From NCBI RefSeq assembly GCF_018063565.1, contig NZ_JAGPBB010000002.1, positions 62,001 through 126,000 on the forward strand: a DNA stretch of 64,000 nt, written 5' to 3'. The translations under genes and the position numbers were made by a program. Positions 16,438 to 25,951 of the stretch are shown here, piece by piece. Every line of letters begins with the position of its first letter. Position 1 is the first letter of the stretch. This stretch comes from Rhodoferax sp. (GTDB taxonomy: Bacteria > Pseudomonadota > Gammaproteobacteria > Burkholderiales > Burkholderiaceae_C). The notes beneath the pieces are model-generated. The model was not told where the DNA came from. It did not search any database and was given only the letters and a program-made list of their open reading frames with translations.

Positions 16438-17058
16438 CTATTCAATTCTGAGTGCCCTGAAAGTTTCTGCACGTGCACGACGCTGCGCAAGATACTTCAG
16501 ACGCTGTGAGTGCACGATGGCCTTGAGGTCAAACAGAGCGCGATCAAACAGCTCGTTGATTATAACGAAGTCGAATTCATGGACCTGGGCCATTTCTATG
16601 GCAGCATTGTGCAGACGTGTTTCGATCACCTGCGAAGTGTCTTCACCGCGGCGCTCCAGCCGTGAGCGCAGTTCATCCCAACTGGGCGGCAATATGAAAA
16701 TGGTCACTGCATTGGCAAAAATCTTCTTGATCTGCAGCGCGCCCTGGAAATCGATCTCCAGCACCACATCGGCACCTTGTGCCATGCGTTCTTCGATGGC
16801 CTTCTTTGAGGTGCCATAGCGGTGGTTGTGCACATGTGCCCACTCCACAAAGGCATCCGCCTGCACCATCGCATTGAATTCGGACTCGGAGACAAAAAAA
16901 TACTCGCGTCCGTGTTTCTCCTGGCCGCGTGGTGCCCGGGTGGTGTGTGATACCGACGGCTGCACCAGTGAATCCACCTCCATGAGGGCTTTGACCAGAC
17001 TGGACTTGCCAGCGCCGCTGGGTGCTGCAACCACAAACAAATTACCTGGATACTCCAT
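16438..17058 (-). CDS. gmk: Guanylate kinase
   Basis: A 206-residue cytosolic kinase converting GMP to GDP with ATP. The P-loop PSGAGKSS is at residues 13-20, followed by [22 protein letters not shown], which forms the GMP-binding region. Length is normal. It is transcribed with rpoZ (41 bases downstream) and follows yicC by about 34 bases, an order common in proteobacteria. Confidence 0.96.
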   Translation of the reverse strand: MEYPGNLFVVAAPSGAGKSSLVKALMEVDSLVQPSVSHTTRAPRGQEKHGREYFFVSESEFNAMVQADAFVEWAHVHNHRYGTSKKAIEERMAQGADVVLEIDFQGALQIKKIFANAVTIFILPPSWDELRSRLERRGEDTSQVIETRLHNAAIEMAQVHEFDFVIINELFDRALFDLKAIVHSQRLKYLAQRRARAETFRALRIE

Positions 17059-17092
17059 AGTGATGCCTTGATGGGTCTTGGGCCGTGCCCGG

Positions 17093-18010
17093 CTATTCGA
17101 TGTTTTGAACCTGTTCGCGCATTTGTTCGATCAGCACTTTCATGTCAACCGAGATGTGCGTCAGTTCCAGTGCCGCAGATTTTGAACCCAGCGTGTTGGC
17201 TTCGCGGTGCAACTCCTGAATCAGGAAGTCCAGGCGCTTGCCAATCTCGCCGCCTCGGTTGATCAGCCGCTCCAATTCCTGCAAATGTGAGTCCAGTCGC
17301 GTCAGTTCTTCGGCCACATCAATGCGAATGGCAAAGGTTGTCGCCTCGGTCAGGGCTCGGTCTTGCGCCATTTCGGGTAGTGCGTTGCCCTCCGCGAGGG
17401 CCATGGCGTCCGACCAGCGGTCCAGAAAACGCTGGCGCTGCTGGGCCACCAGCAGGGGTATCAGCGGTGCGGCTTGGGCAGCCAGCGCGCGCAACTGGCC
17501 AATGCGGTCCAGCAGCATGAGCGCCAGCCGGGCACCCTCGCGTTCGCGCGCAGACAGCAGGGCAGTTAGCGCAGTTTCACACAGGGATTCGATCTCGGGT
17601 TGCCAGTTGTGTTCCGCTGACGGCTGATGGCTGCACAGCGCCATCACCTCGGCCACACTCAATGCCCGTGCGTCAGGTAACCAGGCTTTGACGTTATCCT
17701 GCACCGCGTTGAGCTTTTGCAGCAGGCGCGTGGTGGGTTCGGCCACCTGGGTCTGCGTGTTGCCTTCCAGGGCGGCACGCAACTCGACCTTGCCGCGCTT
17801 GAGTCGGGCACCGAGTTTTTCGCGTAACAAGGGCTCGAAATTGCGCAGTTCTTCGGGCAGCCTGAAAGACACATCCAGAAATCGGCTGTTGACTGACCTG
17901 ATTTCCATGCCCAGGCGCGCTGTTGGGCCAGACTTGTTCTCCGGGTCGGTGGGGGTGGTGGCGCTGCTGTGCTGGGCACTGGCATAACCGGTCATGCTGT
18001 AAACTGACAT
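17093..18010 (-). CDS. yicC: YicC/YloC-family endoribonuclease
   Basis: A 305-residue protein starting [13 protein letters not shown], the hallmark N-terminus of the YicC family, with the second hallmark [18 protein letters not shown] segment ([20 protein letters not shown]) and the C-terminal [22 protein letters not shown]. YicC is reported as an endoribonuclease acting in small-RNA turnover. The ATG at 18010 has GGAAAG at good spacing; the frame opens five codons upstream. It is divergent from the Ser/Thr kinase gene and lies just upstream of gmk. Confidence 0.92.
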   Translation of the reverse strand: MSVYSMTGYASAQHSSATTPTDPENKSGPTARLGMEIRSVNSRFLDVSFRLPEELRNFEPLLREKLGARLKRGKVELRAALEGNTQTQVAEPTTRLLQKLNAVQDNVKAWLPDARALSVAEVMALCSHQPSAEHNWQPEIESLCETALTALLSAREREGARLALMLLDRIGQLRALAAQAAPLIPLLVAQQRQRFLDRWSDAMALAEGNALPEMAQDRALTEATTFAIRIDVAEELTRLDSHLQELERLINRGGEIGKRLDFLIQELHREANTLGSKSAALELTHISVDMKVLIEQMREQVQNIE

Positions 18011-18084
18011 TGGGCTTTCCGGCAATCAAATGAATTCGAGAATAACCCGGTTCTGCTGCCATCAGCAGCGCTTTTTTTGAAAAT

Positions 18085-19092
18085 ATGTCCAAGCTCAAGC
18101 CCTCACCACTTCCTGCAGACACGCTGATCGGCGGTTACCGCGTGGTGCGGCGCGTCGCCGCCGGTGGTTTTGGTGTGGTTTACCTGGCGCTGGGGCCAGA
18201 CGGTCAGCAGGTGGCGATCAAGGAATATTTGCCCGCGTCACTGGCGACCCGCGAGCCGGGTGCGTTGTCGCCCCAGGTTCCGGCGGAAAAGCTCTCGCTG
18301 TATCGGCTCGGTCTGAAGAGTTTTTTTGAGGAAGGGCGCTCGCTGGCACAGATTTCCCATCCGTCAGTGGTCAGTGTCATGAATTTTTTTCGGGAAAACG
18401 ACACTGTTTACATGGTGATGAATTATCTGGAGGGTGCCAGCCTGCAGGACTACATCATCACTGCGCGCGATCTGAAGCAGCTCAAGGTGTTCCGCGAGTC
18501 CACCATCCGCTCGCTGTTTGACGAGATACTGCGTGGCCTGCGGATTGTTCACCAGCACAAGATGCTGCATCTGGACATCAAGCCGGCCAACGTGTTCATC
18601 ACCGACGACAACAAGGCGGTATTGATTGACTTCGGTGCCGCCCGTGAGGTGCTGAGCAAAGAGGGCAATTTCATCCGCCCGATGTACACCCCCGGTTTTG
18701 CCGCCCCAGAGATGTACCGGCGCGACAGCACGATGGGTCCGTGGACCGATATCTACGCCATTGGTGCCTGTATCTATGCCTGTATGCAGGGCTACCCGCC
18801 CAATGAGGCCACGCAGCGGGTACCGACAGACCGCATGGTGGTCGCGCTGAAGCGTCTGCAAGGGGTCTACTCTGACAACCTGATCGAGGTGGTGCAATGG
18901 TGCATGGCGCTGGATGCGCAGGCGCGGCCGCAGTCGGTATTTGCCTTGCAGAAAGAACTCAACCGTGCCGGCGAGCGCCAGTACACCCGGCTGAGCGTGG
19001 GCGAAAAGGTGCGTATGCGCTTTGACGACATGGTGGAGGGCACCAAAAAGAGTGTGATCAAAGCCACCGACCCGGGCAATCGCTCTCCATGA
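18085..19092 (+). CDS. Hanks-type Ser/Thr protein kinase
   Basis: A 335-residue soluble kinase. Glycine loop VAAGGFGVVY (residues 24-33), VAIKEY with the ATP-site Lys46, catalytic loop HLDIKPAN (162-169; Asp164, Lys166, Asn169), DFG at 182-184, and an APE-like AAPEMYR. The catalytic set is complete. HLD replaces the usual HRD, so it is not an RD kinase. After the kinase domain only a short basic tail follows, with no membrane segment or sensor domain. The stop overlaps the start of the PP2C phosphatase gene as ATGA, so kinase and phosphatase are made together. Substrates are unknown; such pairs often act with type VI secretion, but no such genes are here. Confidence 0.92.
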   Translation: MSKLKPSPLPADTLIGGYRVVRRVAAGGFGVVYLALGPDGQQVAIKEYLPASLATREPGALSPQVPAEKLSLYRLGLKSFFEEGRSLAQISHPSVVSVMNFFRENDTVYMVMNYLEGASLQDYIITARDLKQLKVFRESTIRSLFDEILRGLRIVHQHKMLHLDIKPANVFITDDNKAVLIDFGAAREVLSKEGNFIRPMYTPGFAAPEMYRRDSTMGPWTDIYAIGACIYACMQGYPPNEATQRVPTDRMVVALKRLQGVYSDNLIEVVQWCMALDAQARPQSVFALQKELNRAGERQYTRLSVGEKVRMRFDDMVEGTKKSVIKATDPGNRSP

Positions 19093-19976
19093 AGTTCTCG
19101 GTGTTTCAGGTCAGCCGCAAGGGGGGGCGTGCGCAGAACGAGGATCGCATGGGTTACTGCTACACCCGCGAGGCGGCACTGCTGGTGCTGGCCGATGGCA
19201 TGGGGGGCCACCCGGACGGTGAAGTGGCGGCGCAGTATGCCGTGCGCACCGTCACCGATTTGTTTTTGCAGCAGGCGCAGCCTGAAGTGCCGGATGTGGC
19301 AGGTTTTTTGAGTGCATCGCTGCTGGCCGCGCACCGGGAAATACTGCGATACGGTGTGACCCAGCATCTGCACGACTGCCCCCGAACCACCCTGGTGATG
19401 GCGCTGTTGCAAGCCGGTCGGGTGCATTGGACCCACTGTGGCGACTCGCGCTTTTACCTGCTTCGACGCGGTGCCGTGTTGGCGCGCACGGTTGATCACT
19501 CGCTGGTTGAGCAGAATGCACGCCGACCGCTGGCGTCGCGCATCACCGAGCGCCTCAATCGCAATGTGCTGTTCACTTGCCTGGGCTCGCCGGTGCATCC
19601 GATTTTCAAGATCGACGGCCCCATCCCCTTGCAGGAGGGTGATCGCATCATGCTGTGCTCTGATGGCCTGTGGTCTGTGGTGCCCGAGCCGCAGATCCTG
19701 CGTGAACTCAGCTGTCATCCGGTGGACTCGGCCGTGCCAGAGCTGGTCGAAAGTGCGCTGCGATTGGCCGGTGCCGCATCCGACAATGTGACCTGTCTGG
19801 CGCTGGCTTGGGAAAGCCCCGATGGATTTGACACCATCCGCATGGTGGACGATCACCACGCCAGTGCCGCTGCGACGAGCGAGGACTTACCCGCCGAAAT
19901 GGACGATGCTGCCATTGAACGCTCGATCGAAGAAATCAACGCTGCCATCCGTCGTTCGCTGGCGCGCAAACATTGA
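19089..19976 (+). CDS. PP2C-family Ser/Thr protein phosphatase
   Basis: A 295-residue metal-dependent phosphatase that should reverse the neighbouring kinase. PP2C motifs: RAQNEDRMG (residues 14-22), LADGMGGHPDGE (Asp36, Gly37), CGDSRFYLLR, MLCSDGLW and ASDNVTCLAL. The metal-binding Asp set appears complete. About 40 extra residues at the C-terminus are acidic then helical (EEINAAIRRSLARKH). The ATG overlaps the kinase stop by ATGA, and rph follows 18 bases later, so the three may form one transcript. Confidence 0.92.
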   Translation: MKFSVFQVSRKGGRAQNEDRMGYCYTREAALLVLADGMGGHPDGEVAAQYAVRTVTDLFLQQAQPEVPDVAGFLSASLLAAHREILRYGVTQHLHDCPRTTLVMALLQAGRVHWTHCGDSRFYLLRRGAVLARTVDHSLVEQNARRPLASRITERLNRNVLFTCLGSPVHPIFKIDGPIPLQEGDRIMLCSDGLWSVVPEPQILRELSCHPVDSAVPELVESALRLAGAASDNVTCLALAWESPDGFDTIRMVDDHHASAAATSEDLPAEMDDAAIERSIEEINAAIRRSLARKH

Positions 19977-19994
19977 TACTTTTTAAGGATACCC

Positions 19995-20726
19995 ATGACA
20001 GAATTTTTGCGGACCGACAACCGCGCACGGAACGCTTTGCGTCCGGTGCGCATCACACGCGGCTACACCATCCACGCCGAGGGCTCGGTACTGATCGAGT
20101 TTGGCCAAACCCGGGTCTTGTGCACCGCATCGGTGGAAGACAAGGTTCCCGGTCACAAGAAAGGAAGCGGTGAGGGTTGGGTCACCGCCGAATACGGCAT
20201 GTTGCCGCGTGCCACCCATACCCGGGGTGAGCGAGAGGCGGCGCGTGGTAAACAATCGGGCCGCACGCAAGAGATTCAGCGGCTGATCGGGCGCTCGTTA
20301 CGCAGTGTTTTTGATCTCAAGGCGTTAGGTGAGCGCACACTTCATCTGGACTGTGATGTATTGCAGGCCGACGGTGGCACCCGCACTGCGGCCATCACCG
20401 GTGCTTTTGTTGCCGCGCAAGACGCGGTGAATGGCTTGCTGGCGCAAGGCAAGTTGCTGCAATCACCGATCCGCGACCATGTGGCGGCGGTGTCGGTGGG
20501 CATTGTGCAGGGCACACCCTTGCTGGATCTGGCCTATGTAGAAGACTCGGCCTGCGATACCGACATGAATGTGGTGATGACCGGTGCGGGGCACTTTGTC
20601 GAGGTGCAAGGCACGGCAGAAGGCGCTGCGTTCAGCCGAGGCGAAATGGACGCCTTGCTGGCACTGGCTGATAAAGGTATAGCCGAGCTGGTACAAATAC
20701 AGAAAGCATCACTTCAATTAAAGTAG
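19995..20726 (+). CDS. rph: Ribonuclease PH
   Basis: A 243-residue phosphorolytic 3'-5' exoribonuclease that trims tRNA 3' ends. Visible motifs include [16 protein letters not shown] at the start, [17 protein letters not shown], and the catalytic-site region [22 protein letters not shown]. Length is normal. The last few codons (IQKASLQLK) are encoded in the AT-richer tract leading into the dispersed repeat at 20721-20760, and may have been altered by it. rdgB follows, as in many betaproteobacteria. Confidence 0.96.
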   Translation: MTEFLRTDNRARNALRPVRITRGYTIHAEGSVLIEFGQTRVLCTASVEDKVPGHKKGSGEGWVTAEYGMLPRATHTRGEREAARGKQSGRTQEIQRLIGRSLRSVFDLKALGERTLHLDCDVLQADGGTRTAAITGAFVAAQDAVNGLLAQGKLLQSPIRDHVAAVSVGIVQGTPLLDLAYVEDSACDTDMNVVMTGAGHFVEVQGTAEGAAFSRGEMDALLALADKGIAELVQIQKASLQLK

Positions 20727-20760
20727 CATAAAAACCAATATGGATATGCGCTGAAGGCCT
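20721..20760 (+). repeat. Dispersed Comamonadaceae-type repeat, copy A
   Basis: AT-richer tract with the core TGGATATGCGCT at 20741-20752, then GAAGGCC. The same 12-base core occurs at 29532-29543 and 32894-32905. It lies between rph and rdgB. Confidence 0.65.
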
Positions 20761-20767
20761 ATTTACT

Positions 20768-21367
20768 ATGAAAATCATGTTGGCATCCAACAACCCTGGC
20801 AAGCTGGCTGAACTGCAGGCCATGTTTGCCCCCCTGGGTTTTGAGCTGATCACGCAGGGCAGCCTGGGCATCGCCGAGGCCGCCGAACCGTTTCACACCT
20901 TTCTGGAAAACGCGCTGGCCAAGGCACGCCATGCAGCACAGCACAGTGGGCTGGCCGCCGTGGCTGACGATGCCGGGCTGTGTGTGGACGCTTTTGGCGG
21001 TCTACCCGGCGTGCAAACCGCGTACTACGCGACACAGTTTGGCTATGCCAAAAGTGATGACAACAATGTGCGAGCGCTGTTGGAGCAGATGCAGGGCATT
21101 AGCAATCGACGTGCCGCCATGGTCAGTACGCTGGTGGCAGTGCGTTCTGCGCAAGACCCTGAGCCGCTGGTGGCGGTGGGCCGGGTGGTGGGCGAGATTG
21201 CCCGCGAGCCGATGGGGAGTCATGGTTTTGGCTTTGACCCGGTGATGTTCATCCCTGAATTTGGCAAGACGTTTGCCCAGTTGCCGGTGGAGGTGAAAAA
21301 TGCCAACAGCCACCGGGGGCGCGCGGCGGCGGCGATGGTTGCCCTGATGCGAGAGCGTTGGGTTTGA
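20768..21367 (+). CDS. rdgB: dITP/XTP pyrophosphatase (RdgB/HAM1 family)
   Basis: A 199-residue house-cleaning nucleotidase that hydrolyses dITP and XTP to monophosphates. Family motifs: ASNNPGKLAELQ near the start, ENALAKARHAA, ADDAGLCVDA (usually ADDSGL), GHGFDP-type HGFGFDPVMFIP, and NSHRGRA near the end. Length is normal. It lies between rph and hemW, a common arrangement. Confidence 0.95.
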   Translation: MKIMLASNNPGKLAELQAMFAPLGFELITQGSLGIAEAAEPFHTFLENALAKARHAAQHSGLAAVADDAGLCVDAFGGLPGVQTAYYATQFGYAKSDDNNVRALLEQMQGISNRRAAMVSTLVAVRSAQDPEPLVAVGRVVGEIAREPMGSHGFGFDPVMFIPEFGKTFAQLPVEVKNANSHRGRAAAAMVALMRERWV

Positions 21368-21416
21368 ATGATCCACCCCGCTCGATGCAGTATGTGAATA
21401 CCTTGGTCTGCATTCG

Positions 21417-22658
21417 ATGATCTCTATTCAACCTGAGTTGCCCATAACTGAAGATGGGGGGCAAGCGCAAGACGTTCAGCACTACATGCGCCCAGGCACG
21501 CTGCAATTGGGCAGTCTGCCGCCGCTGTCGCTTTACGTCCATCTGCCCTGGTGTCTGAAAAAATGCCCGTACTGCGACTTCAACTCTCACGAACAGCGCG
21601 CCGCTGACCTGCCTGAAGCGCGCTACCTGGCGGCCCTCATGGCGGACCTGGAAGGCGCGCTGCCACTGGTGTGGGGGCGTGCGGTGCACAGTATCTTTAT
21701 TGGCGGTGGCACGCCCAGCCTGTTTGCACCGGGGGCGATCGAGCAGTTGCTCTCGGGCATCCGCGCGCGTGTGCGGCTGGTGCCCGGTGCTGAGATCACG
21801 CTGGAGGCGAATCCGGGTACTTTTGAGAAAGACCGCTTCAAGGGCTACCGCGCGGCAGGGGTGACGCGTTTGTCGGTGGGGGTGCAAAGTTTTGACGACC
21901 GTTTTTTGCAAACACTCGGTCGTGTGCACAATCGGGCTCAAGCGCTTTCTGCACTTGAGGAGGCAGCTACTTGTTTTGATACGTTTAACCTGGATTTGAT
22001 GTACGCGCTGCCCGGGCAGACCTTGGACGATCTGCGCGCCGACCTGCGCACCGCATTGGCGCTGGTGCCGCCGCACCTGTCGATTTACCACCTGAGCATC
22101 GAGCCCAACACCTACTTTGCCAGGCATCCCCCCGCCCCCGTGGACGACGATCTGGCTGCCGACATGCTGGACCTGATCACCGAGCTGACCGGGCAACAAG
22201 GACTGCAACGCTACGAGGTGTCGGCGTTTGCCAGACCTGGCCACCGCTGTGCGCACAACCTGAACTACTGGCAGTTTGGTGATTACCTGGGCATCGGTGC
22301 CGGCGCGCACAGCAAGCTGAGTTTTGCCCACCGGGTGCTGCGCCAGGTGCGTCTGCGTGATCCTGCGCGCTACATGACGCAAGCGCTGCTGGGGCGGGCG
22401 CTGGCACAGGCGCACGAAGTCAGTCGCAATGACTTGCCATTTGAGTTCATGCTCAATGCACTGCGTCTGGCCGAGGGGTTCGAGTTGGCGCGGTTGACCG
22501 AGCGCACCGGCTTGCCTCTGACGGCCATCGACGCAGCTTTGCAGCAAGCGCAGGACCAGGGTCTGCTGGTGCGCAACCTGACCCACGCCTGGCCAACGCC
22601 GCGCGGATTTGACTTTTTGAACGACCTGCAAGCGCTGTTTTTGCCAAATCCTGCGTGA
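21417..22658 (+). CDS. hemW: HemW, radical SAM protein of the coproporphyrinogen oxidase-like family
   Basis: A 413-residue radical SAM protein. The cluster motif C-x3-C-x2-C is in WCLKKCPYCDFNSHE, as in HemW (heme chaperone) and unlike true HemN; GGGTPSLF and the SVGVQSFDD region follow. HemW transfers heme and is often misannotated as coproporphyrinogen III oxidase. The first ~23 residues before MRPGTLQLG are polar and may be an extension, so an internal ATG is possible. Bases about 21935-21985 are AT-richer and resemble the dispersed repeat, yet the protein stays colinear with its family there. Confidence 0.92.
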   Translation: MISIQPELPITEDGGQAQDVQHYMRPGTLQLGSLPPLSLYVHLPWCLKKCPYCDFNSHEQRAADLPEARYLAALMADLEGALPLVWGRAVHSIFIGGGTPSLFAPGAIEQLLSGIRARVRLVPGAEITLEANPGTFEKDRFKGYRAAGVTRLSVGVQSFDDRFLQTLGRVHNRAQALSALEEAATCFDTFNLDLMYALPGQTLDDLRADLRTALALVPPHLSIYHLSIEPNTYFARHPPAPVDDDLAADMLDLITELTGQQGLQRYEVSAFARPGHRCAHNLNYWQFGDYLGIGAGAHSKLSFAHRVLRQVRLRDPARYMTQALLGRALAQAHEVSRNDLPFEFMLNALRLAEGFELARLTERTGLPLTAIDAALQQAQDQGLLVRNLTHAWPTPRGFDFLNDLQALFLPNPA

Positions 22659-22724
22659 TGCGGTACAAACCGGGACCCAAGGCGCGTTGAAAATGGCACG
22701 CGCTGCTTGGCATAGGAGCAGACC

Positions 22725-23420
22725 ATGTTTTCGGTTTACGGCACAACGGGGCGCTTGTTTCGCGGCACTCTGGAGCAGCTGCGCCAGGTCGGTGGTGTGG
22801 GTGCGCTGGCGCGTAGCCGGGCCATTCTGGCCACCGAACGGGATGGCCGCGACAGCGCTGCCGAATCGGCCGGGGTGTTTATCGAATCGCTCAGCAATGC
22901 GGGTCCACGCGCGGGTGGCCTAGACGACGCCAATCGCAATCCGCTGGCGGCCTATAGCGACGCCCGGGTGAATGTGTCGCCGCGGCGGCCTTTGAGCACC
23001 GTGCGCGACGTGATGAGTCAGAGCATCATCACCCTGCGCGACAGCGCCACCGTGTTGCAGGCCTGGCAGGTGCTGTGTGAAAAAGGTGTCGGGCAGGCAC
23101 CGGTGGTGGATGGTGGCGGGTTACTGGTGGGTTTGCTGACACGCGCCGAACTGCTCAAACCCGAGCGTCTGCCCACCCCCGACAGTCAGGCGCTGGTCTG
23201 GCGTGCGCTGATGCAGCAAAACGTCACCACCATCATGTTCACCCCGGTCCCCAGCGTGGCCGCTGATTCTGATTTGCGCCGGGTGGCGGGGGTATTGCTC
23301 GACACCGGGTTGCCCGGCCTGCCGGTGGTGGATGAGCAAGGTCTGGTGATCGGTTTTGTGTCGCGCTCGGACATCCTGCGCGCGGTGGTCACCGACCCGC
23401 CGCTGGATTTGTGGGGCTGA
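22725..23420 (+). CDS. CBS-domain pair protein
   Basis: A 231-residue soluble protein with two C-terminal CBS domains: TVRDVMSQSIITLRDSATV..APVVDGGGLLVGLLTR, and TTIMFTPVPSVAADSDLRRV..LPVVDEQGLVIGFVSR. CBS pairs bind adenine nucleotides and regulate partner proteins. The first ~85 residues (MFSVYGTTGRLFRGTLEQL) match no effector domain I recognise. The start has a good AGGAG at proper spacing. It stands alone between hemW and the convergent TRAP operon; its partner is unknown. Confidence 0.85.
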   Translation: MFSVYGTTGRLFRGTLEQLRQVGGVGALARSRAILATERDGRDSAAESAGVFIESLSNAGPRAGGLDDANRNPLAAYSDARVNVSPRRPLSTVRDVMSQSIITLRDSATVLQAWQVLCEKGVGQAPVVDGGGLLVGLLTRAELLKPERLPTPDSQALVWRALMQQNVTTIMFTPVPSVAADSDLRRVAGVLLDTGLPGLPVVDEQGLVIGFVSRSDILRAVVTDPPLDLWG

Positions 23421-23425
23421 CGCCA

Positions 23426-23845
23426 TCATTTAGAGGAAAAACAGGCCCTGGCGCTTGTCAGACCTTTGTCGCTAGCTATCAAAGTTGACATGCTTTGGCA
23501 ACGCCCGTTAGCACACCAGTCGTAGTCGGCGGTGAATTCAGAACGGGTCAGGCGCAACTCTGAGACGATGGTTTGCTGTGGCGTGTATTCAAACCAGCCG
23601 TTTCTCAGCACCGCGCCATCAGGCGGCTCCATGCCGGCGGCAGAGCCCTTGATGCGGGCCTTCAGGGCGATCAGCAGCGGTGGCTGACCGGGTGTGGGGC
23701 CTTTTTTCACCGCGTAGTCTTCTTCCCAGCGTACTTTTTCGATGGAGTGGGTCCACGCCAGCGTGAAATGGGTCACCGGTACAAAGACCTCGGGCGTGCC
23801 CTGTAGCGCGGCGGCCAGGCTCAGGCAGACGCCCAGGGTGCTCAT
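23426..23845 (-). CDS. DUF1850 protein linked to TAXI-TRAP transporter
   Basis: A 139-residue protein with a signal-like N-terminus (MSTLGVCLSLAAALQG) and the DUF1850 pattern FTLAWTHSIEKVRWEEDY, plus GAVLRNGWFEYTPQQ. Such proteins occur next to TAXI-type TRAP permeases; their role is unknown. I start at the ATG at 23845, nine bases after the permease stop; the frame opens 14 codons further upstream. The last ~20 codons and the stop are encoded by a dispersed repeat (23440-23495), so the C-terminus ASDKGLTSARACFSSK is probably repeat-derived. Confidence 0.8.
   Translation of the reverse strand: MSTLGVCLSLAAALQGTPEVFVPVTHFTLAWTHSIEKVRWEEDYAVKKGPTPGQPPLLIALKARIKGSAAGMEPPDGAVLRNGWFEYTPQQTIVSELRLTRSEFTADYDWCANGRCQSMSTLIASDKGLTSARACFSSK
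23440..23500 (-). repeat. Dispersed repeat, copy B, inside the DUF1850 gene 3' end
   Basis: On the minus strand the tract runs TTTGATAGCTAGCGACAAAG..AAGCGCCAGGGCCTGTTTTTC, matching the TAGCTNN..GCGCNAGNGGCC layout of the other copies. It encodes the end of the DUF1850 protein. Confidence 0.5.
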
Positions 23846-23853
23846 CGCTGTGC

Positions 23854-25869
23854 TCAGGTCGGGCGCTTGCTGCGCCAGACATGCCACGCCACAAAGGCCG
23901 CGACGGCGGCGAAGCCGATTTCGTCAGTCAACGGCAGTGCCACCACCAGGAAGCTGGCCGCCACAATCACGTAAATGCGCTCCATCCAGTTCAATGGCGT
24001 AATCAGAAAACCGATGGCACCGGCACCCCACATGGCAATGGCCACCAGTGCTTTCAGCAACACATAAGCGGTGTCTGTCCAGCCACCCGCTTGCAGCATC
24101 AGGGCCGGGCTGTAGACAGCCATGTACGGGACGATGAATCCGGCAATGGCGATGCGTACCGCTTGAATGCTGATCTTCAGGCCACTTTCGCGCGCAATGG
24201 GTGCGGCGGCAAAGGCGGCCAGCGCCACCGGCGGCGTCAGGTCGGCCATGATGCCAAAGTAAAACACAAACATGTGCGATACCAGCAACGGCACACCCAG
24301 CTTCAACAGCACTGGTGCTGCCAGTGAACTGGTGATGATGTAATTGGGAATGGTCGGGATGCCCATGCCCAGCACCAGGCAAATCATCATGGTCAAGAAC
24401 AGCGCGGCAAACAGGCTGCTCTCGCCAATGCTGATGATGCGCCCACCCAGCTCGGCAGCCACTCCGGTCAGGTTGATCATGCTGATGATCACGCCCACCA
24501 GCGCACAGGCAATGGCCACCGGCAGCGCGTGGCGCGCACCGTCCACCATGGCCTGCACGGCCAGTTTGCGGGCATCTCCCCCGGTGCGACGAATGTAGGT
24601 CGTGGCCACCAGCAAGGCCACCACCAACGCAAAGGTCCCTACGCCAAACTTGAAAAAGCCGGCGCAAGCCAAACCTAGCAAAGCCCAGAACAGACTCCGC
24701 AATGCCAACCCCTGGACGCCGGTCAACGCCGCCGCGCCAAAAATCAACACCACCGTCAGGGCCAGGCCAATGGTGCCTGAAAACAAGGGTGTATAGCCAG
24801 AAAACAACAGCACCACCAGGCCGACCAGTGGCAACAGCAAAAACCAGCGTTCGCGCACAGCGGTCCATGGGTTGGGACACTCGTCCTTTGACAAGCCCAG
24901 CAGGCCTTTGCGACCTGCCTCCAGGTGCACCATCCAGAACGCGGTGACGAAGTACAAAATGGCCGGAATCAGGGCCGCCTTGACGATCGCCACATACGGC
25001 ACATCAATGGTCTCGGCCATGATGAAGGCCACCGCACCCATCACTGGCGGCATGATCTGCCCGCCCATGCTGCTGGTGGCCTCGACCCCGCCGGCGAAGG
25101 CCGAGCTGTAACCAAAACGTTTCATCAGTGGAATGGTGAATTGGCCGGTGGTCACCACATTGGCCACGCCCGAGCCGTTGATGGTGCCCATCAGACCGGA
25201 ACTGATCACCGACACCTTGGCTGGCCCACCACGGGTGTGGCCCACCGTGCCCATGGCAAAGTCGTTGAACAGGTTGATCATGCCGGCCTGCTCCAGAAAC
25301 GCACCAAACAGGATGAACAGAAAAATGTAGCTGGACGATACATAGGTGGGCGTGCCGTAAATGCCCTCGGTGCCAAAACCCAAGGCGCTGACCACCTGAT
25401 CAACACCAAAACCTCGGTGGGCCAAGGCACCGGGCAGATAGTTCCCAAACAGTCCGTAGAGCAGAAAAATGCCGCAAATCACCGGCAAACCCCAGCCCAT
25501 GACCCGACGCGCCGCCTCAAACACCAGCGTCACCGAGACCACACCAATCACCCAATCGGCATGAGTCAGTTCACCGGCGCGCTGCGTCAGGTCGGCCTCA
25601 AAAGCCCAGTGGTACAGGCTGAAGACAAAACCGGTCAGCCCCAGCACCCAGCCGAGCACTCGGCCAAGACCCTCCTTGGCCGTGTCAGCCAGCGGTGGGT
25701 ACATCGCAAAAATCAGCAGGATCACAAAACCCACATGCACGGCACGCACCACCTGGCTGGACAGTGGACTGAACGCCGCCGTGATCAGCTGGAAGCTTGA
25801 AAACAGCAATGCCACCCAAAAAACGGCGCGGCCCATGCCAGGCGCCGCTGCATCGTGCAAATCACTCAT
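23854..25869 (-). CDS. TRAP transporter fused permease (DctQM type, TAXI family)
   Basis: A 671-residue polytopic membrane protein with about 17-19 hydrophobic segments, combining the small (DctQ-like) and large (DctM-like) TRAP subunits as usual in TAXI-TRAP systems. The DctM part shows VTTGQFTIPLMKRFGYSSAFAGGVEA, SSMGGQIMPPVMGAVAFIMAE and the second repeat GMGIPTIPNYIITSSLAAPVL. TRAP transporters import organic acids with an ion gradient; the substrate of this one is unknown. The receptor gene lies 82 bases upstream and DUF1850 follows, forming a three-gene operon. Confidence 0.93.
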   Translation of the reverse strand: MSDLHDAAAPGMGRAVFWVALLFSSFQLITAAFSPLSSQVVRAVHVGFVILLIFAMYPPLADTAKEGLGRVLGWVLGLTGFVFSLYHWAFEADLTQRAGELTHADWVIGVVSVTLVFEAARRVMGWGLPVICGIFLLYGLFGNYLPGALAHRGFGVDQVVSALGFGTEGIYGTPTYVSSSYIFLFILFGAFLEQAGMINLFNDFAMGTVGHTRGGPAKVSVISSGLMGTINGSGVANVVTTGQFTIPLMKRFGYSSAFAGGVEATSSMGGQIMPPVMGAVAFIMAETIDVPYVAIVKAALIPAILYFVTAFWMVHLEAGRKGLLGLSKDECPNPWTAVRERWFLLLPLVGLVVLLFSGYTPLFSGTIGLALTVVLIFGAAALTGVQGLALRSLFWALLGLACAGFFKFGVGTFALVVALLVATTYIRRTGGDARKLAVQAMVDGARHALPVAIACALVGVIISMINLTGVAAELGGRIISIGESSLFAALFLTMMICLVLGMGIPTIPNYIITSSLAAPVLLKLGVPLLVSHMFVFYFGIMADLTPPVALAAFAAAPIARESGLKISIQAVRIAIAGFIVPYMAVYSPALMLQAGGWTDTAYVLLKALVAIAMWGAGAIGFLITPLNWMERIYVIVAASFLVVALPLTDEIGFAAVAAFVAWHVWRSKRPT

Positions 25870-25951
25870 CGAGACCTCGAATCCAACTGAAACAAAAACG
25901 GCCCCCTTGCAGGAGCCGATCGCTGATCTGGCAAAGTCCGCCGTAAGGGGA

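Noticed and set aside
21249..22631. Long minus-strand open frame of 460 codons
   Set aside because: Lies opposite hemW, whose sequence is clearly conserved; the composition is typical of a high-GC shadow frame.
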